A stretch of DNA of 32,614 nucleotides. Source: an uncultured Flavobacteriales bacterium (GTDB lineage: Bacteria > Bacteroidota > Bacteroidia > Flavobacteriales > BACL11). Below the pieces are notes generated by a model. The model ran no database searches, was not told the origin of the DNA, and saw nothing but the letters and a program-made list of their open reading frames with translations. Position 1 is the first letter of the stretch; every line of letters starts with the position of its first letter. This document shows positions 5,398 to 15,086 of this stretch, in pieces. The stretch is taken from contig CAJIYG010000005.1 of NCBI GenBank assembly GCA_905181585.1, forward strand, positions 1 to 32,614, in the 5' to 3' direction. Position numbers and translations under genes: made by a program.

Positions 5398-6321
5398 TCA
5401 AAACATTTTCTGTCTTTTAAGCAAATAAGTTGAAATAATATTTTCAAATCCTTTATTTATATCAACTTCAACTAAATCAATCTTGTGCTCCAAAGAAATT
5501 AATTTAAGTTTATTTAGATACTCTTTAGATTTAAGATGGTATTCTTCTTTAAAGTTAGAAGGATTTAATTTTACTTCTTCACCAGTTTCAACATCAATAA
5601 AATTATAAGGTTTATTTTCAAATTCTAAATCAATTTCTGTTTTATTTTCTGCCAAATAAAATAAAACTACTTCATGCTTTTTATGCTTCAAATGTCTTAT
5701 AGAATCAAATATCTCTTTTAAGGAAGATTCATTAGTTATCATATCTGAAAACAATATTACTAATGATCTTTTATGAATACGTTCTGCAATCTCGTGTATT
5801 GAATTAACTAATGAACTTTTTCTTTGATTATCTAATGGATTAATATCTAAAATACTTTTTAGCTCATCAAATAAAACTCTTTGATGTTTTAATGAAGTTT
5901 TAGGTAAAATATGTGTTTCGACATCGTTTGCATAAGTAGTTAAACCAATTGCATCTCTTTGTCTTTTTAAAATGTTAATTAAAACTGCAGAAGCATAAAC
6001 AGAAAATAAAATTTTATTAGGTTTCTCTAAAGAAGGATTATTAAAGTTAGGATAAAACATCGATGAAGAAGTATCCAAAACAATCTGACATCTTAAATTA
6101 GTTTCTTCTTCAAATCTTTTAACAAATAATTTTTCAGTTCTAGCATATAATTTCCAATCAATATTTTTAGTACTCTCTCCAGAATTATATAATCTATGTT
6201 CAGCAAACTCAACAGAAAAACCATGGTAAGGACTTTTGTGTTTACCCGTTATAAAACCCTCTACAACTTGATTTGCAAAGAATTCAATATTATTTAATTT
6301 GTATTGTTCTAACTTTTCCAT
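5398..6321 (-). CDS. DUF58 domain protein (von Willebrand A-like)
   Basis: The 307-residue protein has the DUF58 signature RLYNSGESTKNIDWKLYAR (about residues 43-61), with LFVKRFEEE after it. A von Willebrand A-type metal site DTSSS follows at residues 83-87. No membrane segment is seen, so it is cytoplasmic. DUF58 proteins usually act with MoxR AAA+ ATPases and membrane VWA proteins, though no MoxR gene is in this window. It lies downstream of trxA, and the trxA terminator T-run touches its start codon, so it may depend on read-through. No nearby in-frame start offers an alternative. Confidence 0.9.
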   Translation of the reverse strand: MEKLEQYKLNNIEFFANQVVEGFITGKHKSPYHGFSVEFAEHRLYNSGESTKNIDWKLYARTEKLFVKRFEEETNLRCQIVLDTSSSMFYPNFNNPSLEKPNKILFSVYASAVLINILKRQRDAIGLTTYANDVETHILPKTSLKHQRVLFDELKSILDINPLDNQRKSSLVNSIHEIAERIHKRSLVILFSDMITNESSLKEIFDSIRHLKHKKHEVVLFYLAENKTEIDLEFENKPYNFIDVETGEEVKLNPSNFKEEYHLKSKEYLNKLKLISLEHKIDLVEVDINKGFENIISTYLLKRQKMF

Positions 6322-6345
6322 AAAAAAAGGGCTAAAAGCCCTTTT
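6322..6345 (-). terminator. Intrinsic terminator between trxA and the DUF58 gene
   Basis: On the minus strand the hairpin AGGGCT/AGCCCT (plus-strand arms 6329-6333 and 6337-6341) is followed by seven T at 6322-6328. The T-run ends directly at the DUF58 start codon, an unusual position for a terminator inside an apparent gene pair. Confidence 0.7.
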
Positions 6346-6363
6346 AATTTAAGTAATATGAAA

Positions 6364-6681
6364 TTACATATGTGCTTCTATCTTCTCTAGTATTTGAGAT
6401 TTTGGAACAGCTCCAACAATCTTATCAACAACTTCACCATTTTTAAAAACAAGTAGAGTAGGGATATTTCTAACTCCGAATTTAACTGGAGTATCTGAAT
6501 TCTCATCAACGTTTACTTTTCCAATAACTGCCTTTCCTTCAAGTTCGTTATGAAGTTCATCAACTATAGGACTAATTGTTCTACATGGTCCACACCATAC
6601 TGCCCAGAAATCAACAAGAACTGGTTTATCAGAATCTAAAACAACTTCTTGAAAATTTGCATCTGTAATTTCTAATGCCAT
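6364..6681 (-). CDS. trxA: Thioredoxin
   Basis: This 105-residue protein is a single thioredoxin domain of normal length. The active site WCGPC is at residues 29-33, the buried Asp at 24 and the cis-proline in RNIPT at residue 74. There is no signal peptide, so it is the cytoplasmic disulfide reductant, working with thioredoxin reductase to serve ribonucleotide reductase, peroxiredoxins and others. It lies about 100 bp downstream of the DNA polymerase gene on the same strand and has a terminator after it. The 100-bp gap is long enough for its own promoter. Confidence 0.95.
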   Translation of the reverse strand: MALEITDANFQEVVLDSDKPVLVDFWAVWCGPCRTISPIVDELHNELEGKAVIGKVNVDENSDTPVKFGVRNIPTLLVFKNGEVVDKIVGAVPKSQILEKIEAHM

Positions 6682-6782
6682 AATATTTTTATTTATTTGT
6701 TAAACTATTTTATATCAAAAATTAATTATATATTATTCAAAATTAATTAAATAATTTTACGCTATTACTTTTTTTTTATTAT

Positions 6783-9700
6783 TTATTTTATTTTGACTTT
6801 TATTTGTTTCAAATCAGATAAGATATTTAAAAAATCTTTATTTAAATTAACCTTAAATTTTCTTGATAATACGTCTGCATAATAATTACTATTACTATCT
6901 ATTATATTAAAAATTATCGCGTGTTTTCCTTTGTTTTCAGAAATTGCAGAAATTAAATTATCATTTAACTGCTCATTTAATTGATCAATATTAAGACTTA
7001 TTGAGATATCTCTAACTTCACTGTCTAAAACTTCTGATAATATATTTATTGAAGAAATTTTAAATTCTAATTCTTCATTATAAAATTTCTTTTTAACCCT
7101 TCCCGAAATATGAAGTAACCAATTTGGAGATAAGAAAGCTTTATATTTAATATAATCATCTCCAAAAAGAAAAAATTTAAATGAAGAATAGTAATCTTCA
7201 AAAAAGATAACACCATATTTTTTACCATTCTTAGTTTCCTTATGCTCAACATCTATTACAACTCCTGCAAAATGCATAAGCTTTCCTTTTGAGGAGTCTA
7301 AATTAGAAAGTGCTGAAAGATTTGAATTACAAAAATTATCTATTTCAAACTTATAATCATCTAAAGGGTGTCCAGATATATATATTCCAACTACCTCTTT
7401 TTCGTTTGATAGTAGCTGCATTGTGTCCCATTCTTCAACTTCTAAAGGACTAGGAGGGGTAATTAAAACTTCATCGCTATTTCCAAACATATCAACCTGA
7501 TTAGAATTTTTAGAATCTTGTATTTTATTTCCAAATTTTATCATCTTTTCAATATAATTGAAATCATTTTCTTTTGCAAAATACTGTGATCTTGACAGTT
7601 CAAATGAATCAAAACCTCCAGAATATGCTAAACTTTCTAAAGTTCTTTTATTAGCAGATCTAAGATCAACTCGTGAGACAAAATCATTAAAACTTGTATA
7701 ATTTCCATTTTCTTTTCTTTCCTCAACAATAGCATTTACAGCACCTTCGCCAACTCCTTTTACAGCCCCTAATCCAAACCTAACCTCTCCATTTTTATTA
7801 ACTGCAAATTTGTAAAAACTCTCATTAACATCCGGACCCAAAACCCTAACACCCATTCTTTTACACTCTTCCATGTAAAGTGATATATCTTTAATATCAT
7901 TCATGTGATTAGTGAGTATAGCTGCCATAAGCTCAGACGGATAATGCGCTTTTAAATATGCTGTTTGATATGCGATTAAAGCATAGCATGTAGAATGGGA
8001 TTTATTGAATGCATATGAAGCAAAGGCCTCCCAATCTGTCCATATTTTTTTAACTGTTTCAATATCAAAACCATTTTTATCACACCCCTCAAAAAATTTA
8101 GGTTTTAACTTATCTAGTACAGATTTAATCTTTTTACCCATTCCTTTTCTAAGAAGATCTGCATCACCCTTAGAAAAATTGGCTAATTTTTGAGATAAAA
8201 GCATTACTTGCTCTTGGTAAACTGTAATTCCATAAGTATTAGACAGAAAACTTTCCATTTCAGGAAGATCATATTCAATCTTTTCATGACCATGTTTTCT
8301 TTTAATAAAATTTGGAATATATTCCATAGGGCCTGGACGATATAGTGCATTCATTGCAATTAAATCATCAAATTTATCAGGCTTTAATTGTTTTAAGTGT
8401 GCTCGCATTCCATCTGAAGAGAACTGAAATATTCCTTTTGTTTCTCCAGTTTTAAATATTTCATAAGTTTTGTCATCCTCGAGCTCTAATTGATCAATAT
8501 CAATTTCAACACCATGAATATGTTTTATTATCTTAACACAGTCCTTTATAATAGTTAAGTTTCTTAGACCTAAGAAATCCATTTTTAATAAGCCTGCATC
8601 CTCAACAACACTATTATCAAACTGTGTAACCATTAAGTCAGAGTCTTTAGCATTAGTTACAGGAATTAAATCAATTAAAGGTTCAGGAGTAATTATCACT
8701 CCACATGCATGAGTACCAACATTCCTAATAGATCCTTCTAACTTACGAGCATGATTAATAGTTGTAGCAATTAAATCATCTCCTTTTGAGAGATTTAGTA
8801 ATTTATTAGCATTTTCATATTGATCATTTTTGATATTCTTTTTTAATTCTTTTGTATCATATTTAAATAGTTTGGCAAGAGAAGTTAAATCAGGAACAAG
8901 TTTTGCAGTTCTATCTGCTTCAAATAAAGGAAGATCTAAAACTCTTGCAGTATCTCTTATAGATGATTTAGCTGCCATTGATCCATATGTAATAATTTGA
9001 GCAACTTTGTCTTTTCCATATTTATTAACTACCCAATCTATAATCCTCCCTCTTCCTTCATCATCAAAATCGATATCAATATCTGGTAATGAAACTCTTT
9101 CAGGATTTAGAAACCTTTCAAACAGAAGATTATACTTAATTGGATCAACATTTGTTATTTTGGTACAATAAGCTACTACTGATCCAGCAGCTGACCCTCT
9201 TCCTGGACCAACAGAAACATTCATTTTTCTAGCCTGTTCAATAAAATCCTGAACAATAAGAAAATACCCAGGATATCCAGATTTTTCAATTGTTTGGAGT
9301 TCAAAGTCAATTCTCTCCTTTAAATCGTCATTTATCTCAATATAGCGCTTTTTTGCTCCCTCATATGTTAAAAATTTTAAATAGGCATTTTCACCTCTTT
9401 TCCCTCCATCTTCCTTATCTTTTTCATCTTTAAATTTTTCTGGAATATCAAATTCTGGCAATAAAACTTCTCTGGCCAAATCAAAAACTTCAACTTTTTT
9501 TATTAGGTCTTCTAAATTTAACATCGCTGATGGAAGATCATTAAAAAGAGTATTCATTTCATTAATAGATTTAAAATAATACTCATTATTTTCAAACCCA
9601 TATCTAAGCCCTCTACCCTTTCCTATTTTTGTACTTTGTTGCTCTCCATCCTTTACACAAAGTAAAATATCATGTGAATTAGAATCTTCTTTTTCCAGAT

Positions 9701-11123
9701 AGTAAACATTATTTGAAGCAACAATTTTTACATTATATTTTTCTGCAAATCTTAATAAAACCGTATTTACATGATTTTCTTTGTCTAGTCCGTGTCTATT
9801 TATTTCAACATAAAAATCATCTTTAAAGTTTTCTACCCACCATTTAAACTCCTCTTCTGCCTGTTCTTCTCCTATATTAAGGATTAAATTAGGAATCTCT
9901 CCGTAAAGACTACCTGTCAATGCGATTAGACCATTAGAATACTTTAAAATAAGCTCTTTATCAACTCTTGGGACGTAGTAGAAGCCATTGATAAAGCCTA
10001 AAGAACTAAGTTTAGATAAATTATGATATCCAACTTTATTTTTTGCCAAGAAAGGAATTTGAGCTCCATTATCTTTAACTGATTTATCAGTATGATTGCT
10101 ACAGACATTTAATTCACATCCAAGAATTGGTTTTAATTTTAAATTCTCATGAGATAGGGAATCATTAATTGGATGATTTAAAACAGCATTAATAAACTTA
10201 AATGCACCAAACATATTAGTGTGGTCAGTTATAGAAACAGCACTCATTTTAAAATCAGCTGCTTTATCTACAATTGATTGAATATTTGCAGTTGCTTGTA
10301 AAACTGAATATTGAGAATGAAGGTGAAGATGACCAAAGACTAAGTCAGAAGAGTTAATCAAATCTTCAGTCGTTTCATTTTTAATTACTAACGCAGATTT
10401 ATTTTCAACATCTTCAATTTCATCTTGTTCTGCATCTTTACTAATTTCTTTGTATGGCTGAATATTTAATCCAATTAACTTAAATGGATTAGGATTAGTA
10501 CTTTGAAAATTCAAAAAGTCATTTTCTAGCATACCAACTACATTAAATGAAATTACTTTAATCCTAATTAATTCTAAAAAACACCTTGCTGTGGCTTCAA
10601 CATCTGCAGAGGCATTATGCGCTTCTGAAAAGTTTTCATTAAATAATTTAAAATATAATTCCGAAAGTTTTGGCCATTTAAATCTACCTCCTCTTCCTCC
10701 TGTAATTTGACAAAAATCTGTAGAAAGTTCTTTAGTGTCAATTGATTGAATTTTTGATAAAACATTTTCTCTCTGTGATCTAAGAAATTCACAACCTAAT
10801 ACATTATTATCAAAACTTACATTATGTCCAATTAGGAATGAAATATTTTTAAGATCATCAGTGAATTCATCTAATACTTTACTTAAAGAAATACCATCTT
10901 TTTTTGCTCTTTCTGTTGATATTCCATGAATTTCTTGTGAATTATAAGGGATACTATATCCGTCTGGTTTAATTATGAAATTCTTTACTTCTAAAAGTTT
11001 TCCACTTACATCATGAATTTGCCACGCTAATTGAACAACTCTTGGCCAGTTCTCAAAATCAGTAATTGGTGAATTCCAGTTTTTTGGAAATCCAGTTGTC
11101 TCACAATCAAATATAAGATACAT
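6783..11123 (-). CDS. dnaE: DNA polymerase III alpha subunit with N-terminal DnaQ-type exonuclease
   Basis: The 1446-residue protein is the replicative polymerase. Residues 1-190 are a DEDDh exonuclease: DCE at 6-8 (FDCETTG), HNVSFD and HNASADVEA, giving in-chain proofreading. A PHP domain follows from about 262 (HLHLHS, H265/H267/H269). The C-family polymerase core has its acidic triad in PDIDIDF (D681, D683, D685). A helix-hairpin-helix region (GLGAVKGVGEGA) comes next, then a sliding-clamp motif QVDMF at 1209-1213 and an OB-fold near 1260-1350. The length and fused exonuclease fit the Bacteroidota form I know. Upstream of trxA on the same strand. Confidence 0.96.
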   Translation of the reverse strand: MYLIFDCETTGFPKNWNSPITDFENWPRVVQLAWQIHDVSGKLLEVKNFIIKPDGYSIPYNSQEIHGISTERAKKDGISLSKVLDEFTDDLKNISFLIGHNVSFDNNVLGCEFLRSQRENVLSKIQSIDTKELSTDFCQITGGRGGRFKWPKLSELYFKLFNENFSEAHNASADVEATARCFLELIRIKVISFNVVGMLENDFLNFQSTNPNPFKLIGLNIQPYKEISKDAEQDEIEDVENKSALVIKNETTEDLINSSDLVFGHLHLHSQYSVLQATANIQSIVDKAADFKMSAVSITDHTNMFGAFKFINAVLNHPINDSLSHENLKLKPILGCELNVCSNHTDKSVKDNGAQIPFLAKNKVGYHNLSKLSSLGFINGFYYVPRVDKELILKYSNGLIALTGSLYGEIPNLILNIGEEQAEEEFKWWVENFKDDFYVEINRHGLDKENHVNTVLLRFAEKYNVKIVASNNVYYLEKEDSNSHDILLCVKDGEQQSTKIGKGRGLRYGFENNEYYFKSINEMNTLFNDLPSAMLNLEDLIKKVEVFDLAREVLLPEFDIPEKFKDEKDKEDGGKRGENAYLKFLTYEGAKKRYIEINDDLKERIDFELQTIEKSGYPGYFLIVQDFIEQARKMNVSVGPGRGSAAGSVVAYCTKITNVDPIKYNLLFERFLNPERVSLPDIDIDFDDEGRGRIIDWVVNKYGKDKVAQIITYGSMAAKSSIRDTARVLDLPLFEADRTAKLVPDLTSLAKLFKYDTKELKKNIKNDQYENANKLLNLSKGDDLIATTINHARKLEGSIRNVGTHACGVIITPEPLIDLIPVTNAKDSDLMVTQFDNSVVEDAGLLKMDFLGLRNLTIIKDCVKIIKHIHGVEIDIDQLELEDDKTYEIFKTGETKGIFQFSSDGMRAHLKQLKPDKFDDLIAMNALYRPGPMEYIPNFIKRKHGHEKIEYDLPEMESFLSNTYGITVYQEQVMLLSQKLANFSKGDADLLRKGMGKKIKSVLDKLKPKFFEGCDKNGFDIETVKKIWTDWEAFASYAFNKSHSTCYALIAYQTAYLKAHYPSELMAAILTNHMNDIKDISLYMEECKRMGVRVLGPDVNESFYKFAVNKNGEVRFGLGAVKGVGEGAVNAIVEERKENGNYTSFNDFVSRVDLRSANKRTLESLAYSGGFDSFELSRSQYFAKENDFNYIEKMIKFGNKIQDSKNSNQVDMFGNSDEVLITPPSPLEVEEWDTMQLLSNEKEVVGIYISGHPLDDYKFEIDNFCNSNLSALSNLDSSKGKLMHFAGVVIDVEHKETKNGKKYGVIFFEDYYSSFKFFLFGDDYIKYKAFLSPNWLLHISGRVKKKFYNEELEFKISSINILSEVLDSEVRDISISLNIDQLNEQLNDNLISAISENKGKHAIIFNIIDSNSNYYADVLSRKFKVNLNKDFLNILSDLKQIKVKIK

Positions 11124-11228
11124 CTAAAGGTATTTTTAAAATTACATCTAGCGTAAATGTAAAAAAAAGAAGGTTTGGAAGATGCTTTAAGGAAAGAGAT
11201 TTTCTAATAAGTTAATAACTTTTATTAG

Positions 11229-12203
11229 CTATATAAAGCCTTGCTCTTTCATCCACTGATCGTTATATATTTTTGCAATATATCGTGAGCCATGATCATG
11301 TAATAAAACAACTACGACATCAGAAGGGTTCAGTTTATCTTTCAACTGATCTAAGCCAGCCATTGCACTACCGCATGAATACCCACAAAAAAGTCCTTCT
11401 TCTTTAGCAAGTCTTCTAGAATATATTGCACCATCTTTATCAGTTACTTTTTCAAAGTGATCTATAATATCAAAATTTACATTTTTAGGTAAAATATCTT
11501 CACCTATACCTTCTGTTATATAAGAATAAATTTCTTTTTCATCAAACACTCGCGTTTCGTGATATTTCTTAAAGACTGATCCATATGTATCAATACCCCA
11601 AAGTTTAATATTTGGATTTTTTTCTTTTAAAAATTTTCCAATTCCTGAAATTGTACCTCCTGTTCCAACACCAACAACAAAATGAGTTATTTTTCCTTCA
11701 GTTTGTTTCCAAATTTCAGGACCAGTTGTCTCATAATGTGCTTGCTGATTAGAAAGATTATCATACTGATTAGGATAATAAGAATTTGGTATTTCTTTGT
11801 TTAACCTTCTTGCAACTGAATAATACGATTCAGGATGATCAGGGGCAACATTTGTTGGGCATACATGAACAATAGCGCCCATAGCCTGTAAGATATCTAC
11901 TTTTTCTTTTGACTGTTTGTCTGAAGTTGTACAAATTAACTTATACCCTCTATCAATGCAAGCCAGAGCTAGACCCATCCCTGTATTTCCAGATGTTGCT
12001 TCAATTATGGTGCCACCTTTTTTAATTAGCCCATTTTTCTCAGCATCTTCAATCATCTTTAAAGCCATTCTATCTTTAGTAGAATGCCCTGGATTAAAAC
12101 TCTCAACCTTTGCAAGAATCAAAGCTTCTGAATTAATTAATTTATTGATTTTGACTAAGGGAGTATTTCCTATAGTTTCTATTATATTATTGTAGTATTC
12201 CAT
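11229..12203 (-). CDS. PLP-dependent cystathionine beta-synthase/cysteine synthase family enzyme
   Basis: The 324-residue protein is a fold-type II PLP enzyme. The lysine that binds PLP is K43 in NPGHSTKDR, the substrate loop is EATSGNTGMG and the phosphate loop is GVGTGGTISG. The middle (CPTNVAPDHPESYYSVA, PNQYDNLSNQQAHYETT) resembles catalytic cores of cystathionine beta-synthases more than CysK. It has no C-terminal CBS domain pair and no heme region. It would condense serine or an activated serine with homocysteine or sulfide. The choice between transsulfuration and cysteine synthesis cannot be made from sequence alone. It lies 30 bp downstream of the permease gene, suggesting co-transcription. 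Confidence 0.85.
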   Translation of the reverse strand: MEYYNNIIETIGNTPLVKINKLINSEALILAKVESFNPGHSTKDRMALKMIEDAEKNGLIKKGGTIIEATSGNTGMGLALACIDRGYKLICTTSDKQSKEKVDILQAMGAIVHVCPTNVAPDHPESYYSVARRLNKEIPNSYYPNQYDNLSNQQAHYETTGPEIWKQTEGKITHFVVGVGTGGTISGIGKFLKEKNPNIKLWGIDTYGSVFKKYHETRVFDEKEIYSYITEGIGEDILPKNVNFDIIDHFEKVTDKDGAIYSRRLAKEEGLFCGYSCGSAMAGLDQLKDKLNPSDVVVVLLHDHGSRYIAKIYNDQWMKEQGFI

Positions 12204-12233
12204 AATTATTATTAGAGTACAAAATTAATATAT

Positions 12234-13463
12234 CTATTCAAACCTTAAAGCCTTTACAGGGGATATTTTGCTTACAATAAAAGATGGTACAATCAAAAAA
12301 ACATAGCAAATTATAATTGTACCAATATTTAAATATAATAAGGGTAAAAAATCAATACTTACAGGAACTGTATCCATAAAATAAATTTCAGGATCTAGAG
12401 AAATAAAACTAAACTTCTGTTGTAAAACAGCAAAACCTAAGGCAATTAGATTACCAAAAAAAAGTCCTCTTGAAATCAAGTACAATGAATTGTAAAGAAA
12501 AACTCTTCTAATAATTTTATTGCTAGCACCTAAAGATTTTAAAAGACCAATAAACTGTGTTTTTTCAAGTATTATAATAAGTAATGCAGTGATCATATTA
12601 ACAGAACCAACAATTAGCATTAATGTTATTATAACTATTATATTTAGGTCCTGAAGAGCCAACCAATCAAATATTTGAGGGTAACTCTGCTTTATAGTAG
12701 TAGTGTTCAAATTAAAATCTAAATTTTGATAAATTTTTTCAGCTTCGTCTTCAAGAAATTTTAAATCTTTTAATGAAACTTCATAAGCACCTATCTGACT
12801 TGAATTCCAATTATTTAATTTTTGAATTTGCTTTATATCACCAAAAACTAATAAATCATCAAATTCTGATAAACCAGTATTATACACTCCAATAACATTT
12901 AATTTTCTTACTCTAACAGGATTATCCATAAAATAAATGGAAAGCTTATCCCCAACCGAACATCCTATCTTTCTAGCAATTGATTCAGAGACTACAATAT
13001 CATTAGATTTTTGCAATGAATCTTCTGAAATTAAAAGAGTATTTCCCTCAATTAAATTACTTTTTAGGAAACTATGATCGTAATCATTACCCACTCCCTT
13101 TAAAACAACTCCTAATATTTCCTCATTATTTTTAATAATACCAGCCTTTGTTGCAACTGTCTGTATGTTAGTAACATTGGCATTGTTTAATATCTCACTA
13201 TACAGTTGATCATCAAAATTAATTGGATAATTCTCAAATGACTGATTATCAGTTAATTTCGTGATTTTGATATGTGAACCAAAACCTGTTACTTTATTAT
13301 ATATTTCATTTTTAAACCCTTTTAAAATAATTAAAGAAATCATCATTAAGGAAACAGAAAGAGAAATAGCTAAAACTGCAATACTAATTATCGGTCTAGT
13401 ATAATTATTATTGTTTTCTTTTGTAGAAAATAATCGCTTTGCAATGAAAAAAGATATATTCAT
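12234..13463 (-). CDS. LolC/LolE-type ABC permease (FtsX-like)
   Basis: The 409-residue protein has the permease layout of the lipoprotein-releasing system: an N-terminal membrane helix (about 23-47), a periplasmic domain of some 220 residues (with SIARKIG and VRKLNVIGVY), and three helices in the last third (about 272-300, 320-345, 370-397). The last stretch ends SKISPVKALRFE, typical of this family (the xPVKALR end). It probably moves outer-membrane lipoproteins from the inner membrane with a LolD ATPase, which is not in this window. A general MacB/FtsX permease remains possible. Its start is 2 bp from the divergent namZ-type gene. Confidence 0.8.
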   Translation of the reverse strand: MNISFFIAKRLFSTKENNNNYTRPIISIAVLAISLSVSLMMISLIILKGFKNEIYNKVTGFGSHIKITKLTDNQSFENYPINFDDQLYSEILNNANVTNIQTVATKAGIIKNNEEILGVVLKGVGNDYDHSFLKSNLIEGNTLLISEDSLQKSNDIVVSESIARKIGCSVGDKLSIYFMDNPVRVRKLNVIGVYNTGLSEFDDLLVFGDIKQIQKLNNWNSSQIGAYEVSLKDLKFLEDEAEKIYQNLDFNLNTTTIKQSYPQIFDWLALQDLNIIVIITLMLIVGSVNMITALLIIILEKTQFIGLLKSLGASNKIIRRVFLYNSLYLISRGLFFGNLIALGFAVLQQKFSFISLDPEIYFMDTVPVSIDFLPLLYLNIGTIIICYVFLIVPSFIVSKISPVKALRFE

Positions 13464-13465
13464 AT

Positions 13466-14605
13466 ATGGCTAAAATAAAACAAAATATTATCATTCTAAT
13501 GATCCTATCATGTTTTGGGGTTAATGCGCAAGAACTAGTTTTAGGGGCAGAAAAAATAAATGAAATAATCTCTTATACTAAAAGTAAAAATATTGCCATT
13601 GTAGCCAATCAAACCTCTTTAATACAAAAAACACACCTTGTTGACACACTAGTTTCATTAAATCAAGATATTAAATTAATTTTTTCTCCAGAGCACGGTT
13701 TTAGAGGCAAGGCTGATGCCGGAGCATACATTAATGATGGGATAGATAAAAAAACAGGTATTCCAATTTTATCTTTACATGGAAAGTACAAAAAACCAAA
13801 AAATGAAAATTTAAAAAATATTGATATTATAATATTTGATATCCAGGATGTTGGTGCAAGGTTTTACACATATATTTCTACTCTACATTATATTTTAGAA
13901 GCAGCTTCTGAGCAGGAAATACAAGTTTTAATTTTAGATAGACCTAACCCAAATGGACATTATATCGACGGACCTGTGTTAGAAGAAAAATATAAATCTT
14001 TTATAGGTAAACATCCAATACCTATTGTTCATGGCATGACCATAGGAGAATATGCTAAGATGATAATTGGAGAAAAATGGATTGAAAAAGAATGTAATTT
14101 AAAAATTATTAAAATGCTTAATTATAATAGAGAAGATATTTATGACCTTCCTATTAAGCCCTCTCCCAACTTGCCAAACAAAAGAGCAGTAAACCTTTAC
14201 CCTTCTCTATGTTTATTTGAAAGAACTACAATTAGTATTGGGCGAGGTACTGATTATCCTTTTCAACATTTTGGAGCGCCCTTTCTTAAAAGTAATTATT
14301 CATTTGAGCCTGTTAGTGGTCCTGGAAGCAAGTACCCTAAGCATGAGAACAAAGTTTGCTTTGGAACAGATTTAAGATTTCAAACAAAAATTCTAAACTT
14401 TATTAATCTAGATTGGTTAATAGAATGCTATAATCAAAGTAATGATAAAGAAAATTTCTTTACACTAAATTTCGATCAATTAGCTGGAACAGATAAATTA
14501 AGGTTACAGATTATATCTGGAATGTCAGCTAAGAAAATTTCAGAAACATGGATAGAAGGCTTAAGTAAATTCCAAAAAACTAGAGAAAAATACTTAATTT
14601 ATTAA
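13466..14605 (+). CDS. DUF1343 / NamZ-type exo-beta-N-acetylmuramidase
   Basis: The 379-residue protein has a signal peptide (to about residue 21, ending FGVNAQ), so it acts in the periplasm or outside. The family blocks are clear: IVANQTS near 46-51, SPEHGFRG at 74-81, FDIQDVGARFYTYIS, DRPNPNGHYIDGPVL, HGMTIGEYA and a late SIGRGTDYPFQ. NamZ members release terminal N-acetylmuramic acid from peptidoglycan fragments, a step in cell-wall recycling. It starts 2 bp from the divergent permease gene, so its promoter must lie inside that gene, and its stop overlaps the convergent YkgJ gene by 4 bp. Confidence 0.88.
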   Translation: MAKIKQNIIILMILSCFGVNAQELVLGAEKINEIISYTKSKNIAIVANQTSLIQKTHLVDTLVSLNQDIKLIFSPEHGFRGKADAGAYINDGIDKKTGIPILSLHGKYKKPKNENLKNIDIIIFDIQDVGARFYTYISTLHYILEAASEQEIQVLILDRPNPNGHYIDGPVLEEKYKSFIGKHPIPIVHGMTIGEYAKMIIGEKWIEKECNLKIIKMLNYNREDIYDLPIKPSPNLPNKRAVNLYPSLCLFERTTISIGRGTDYPFQHFGAPFLKSNYSFEPVSGPGSKYPKHENKVCFGTDLRFQTKILNFINLDWLIECYNQSNDKENFFTLNFDQLAGTDKLRLQIISGMSAKKISETWIEGLSKFQKTREKYLIY

Positions 14606-15081
14606 TTGATTTCTAATTTTAATTTTTCAATAACTTTATATACAGCAGGACATATCTCATAATTCTTTTGTGTTATTTGTAATAACTGAGATTGCTTTAT
14701 TCTATCAGTATGAGGATAATCTCTACATGCTTTTGGCCTAGATTCATAAATTGTACATGAGTTATCATCAGCTAAAAACACACATGGTGTAGATTTTAAA
14801 ACATAATCTTTTTCTTCATCTATTCTCAAATACTTCTCGACAAAAATTGAGGGCTTAATCTTTAGATATTTAGATATTGAAAAAATATCTTTATCGGTAA
14901 ATAATGGCCCTGTTGTTTTGCAACAGTTTGCACATTCTAAACAATTAGTGCAAGAGAAAACTTCATCATGTAGAGGATGAATTAAGCGATCTAAAACTTT
15001 AGGTTTTATTTTTTTAAGTTTTTTAAAAAACTTAACATTTTCCTTTCTTTTCAGCTTAGCTTTTGGCAGATCATCTAACAC
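14602..15081 (-). CDS. YkgJ-family cysteine-cluster protein
   Basis: The 159-residue protein carries the YkgJ (UPF0153) cysteine pattern: SCTNCLECANCC (Cys 44, 47, 50, 53, 54), then TPCVFL, NSCTIYESRPKACRDYP and EICP. The spaced cysteines are thought to bind a metal, zinc or iron-sulfur; biochemical role unsettled. No signal peptide. It lies 5 bp downstream of the aminotransferase and is probably co-transcribed. The first 35 residues are Lys-rich. Confidence 0.88.
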   Translation of the reverse strand: MLDDLPKAKLKRKENVKFFKKLKKIKPKVLDRLIHPLHDEVFSCTNCLECANCCKTTGPLFTDKDIFSISKYLKIKPSIFVEKYLRIDEEKDYVLKSTPCVFLADDNSCTIYESRPKACRDYPHTDRIKQSQLLQITQKNYEICPAVYKVIEKLKLEIN

Positions 15082-15086
15082 AACTA

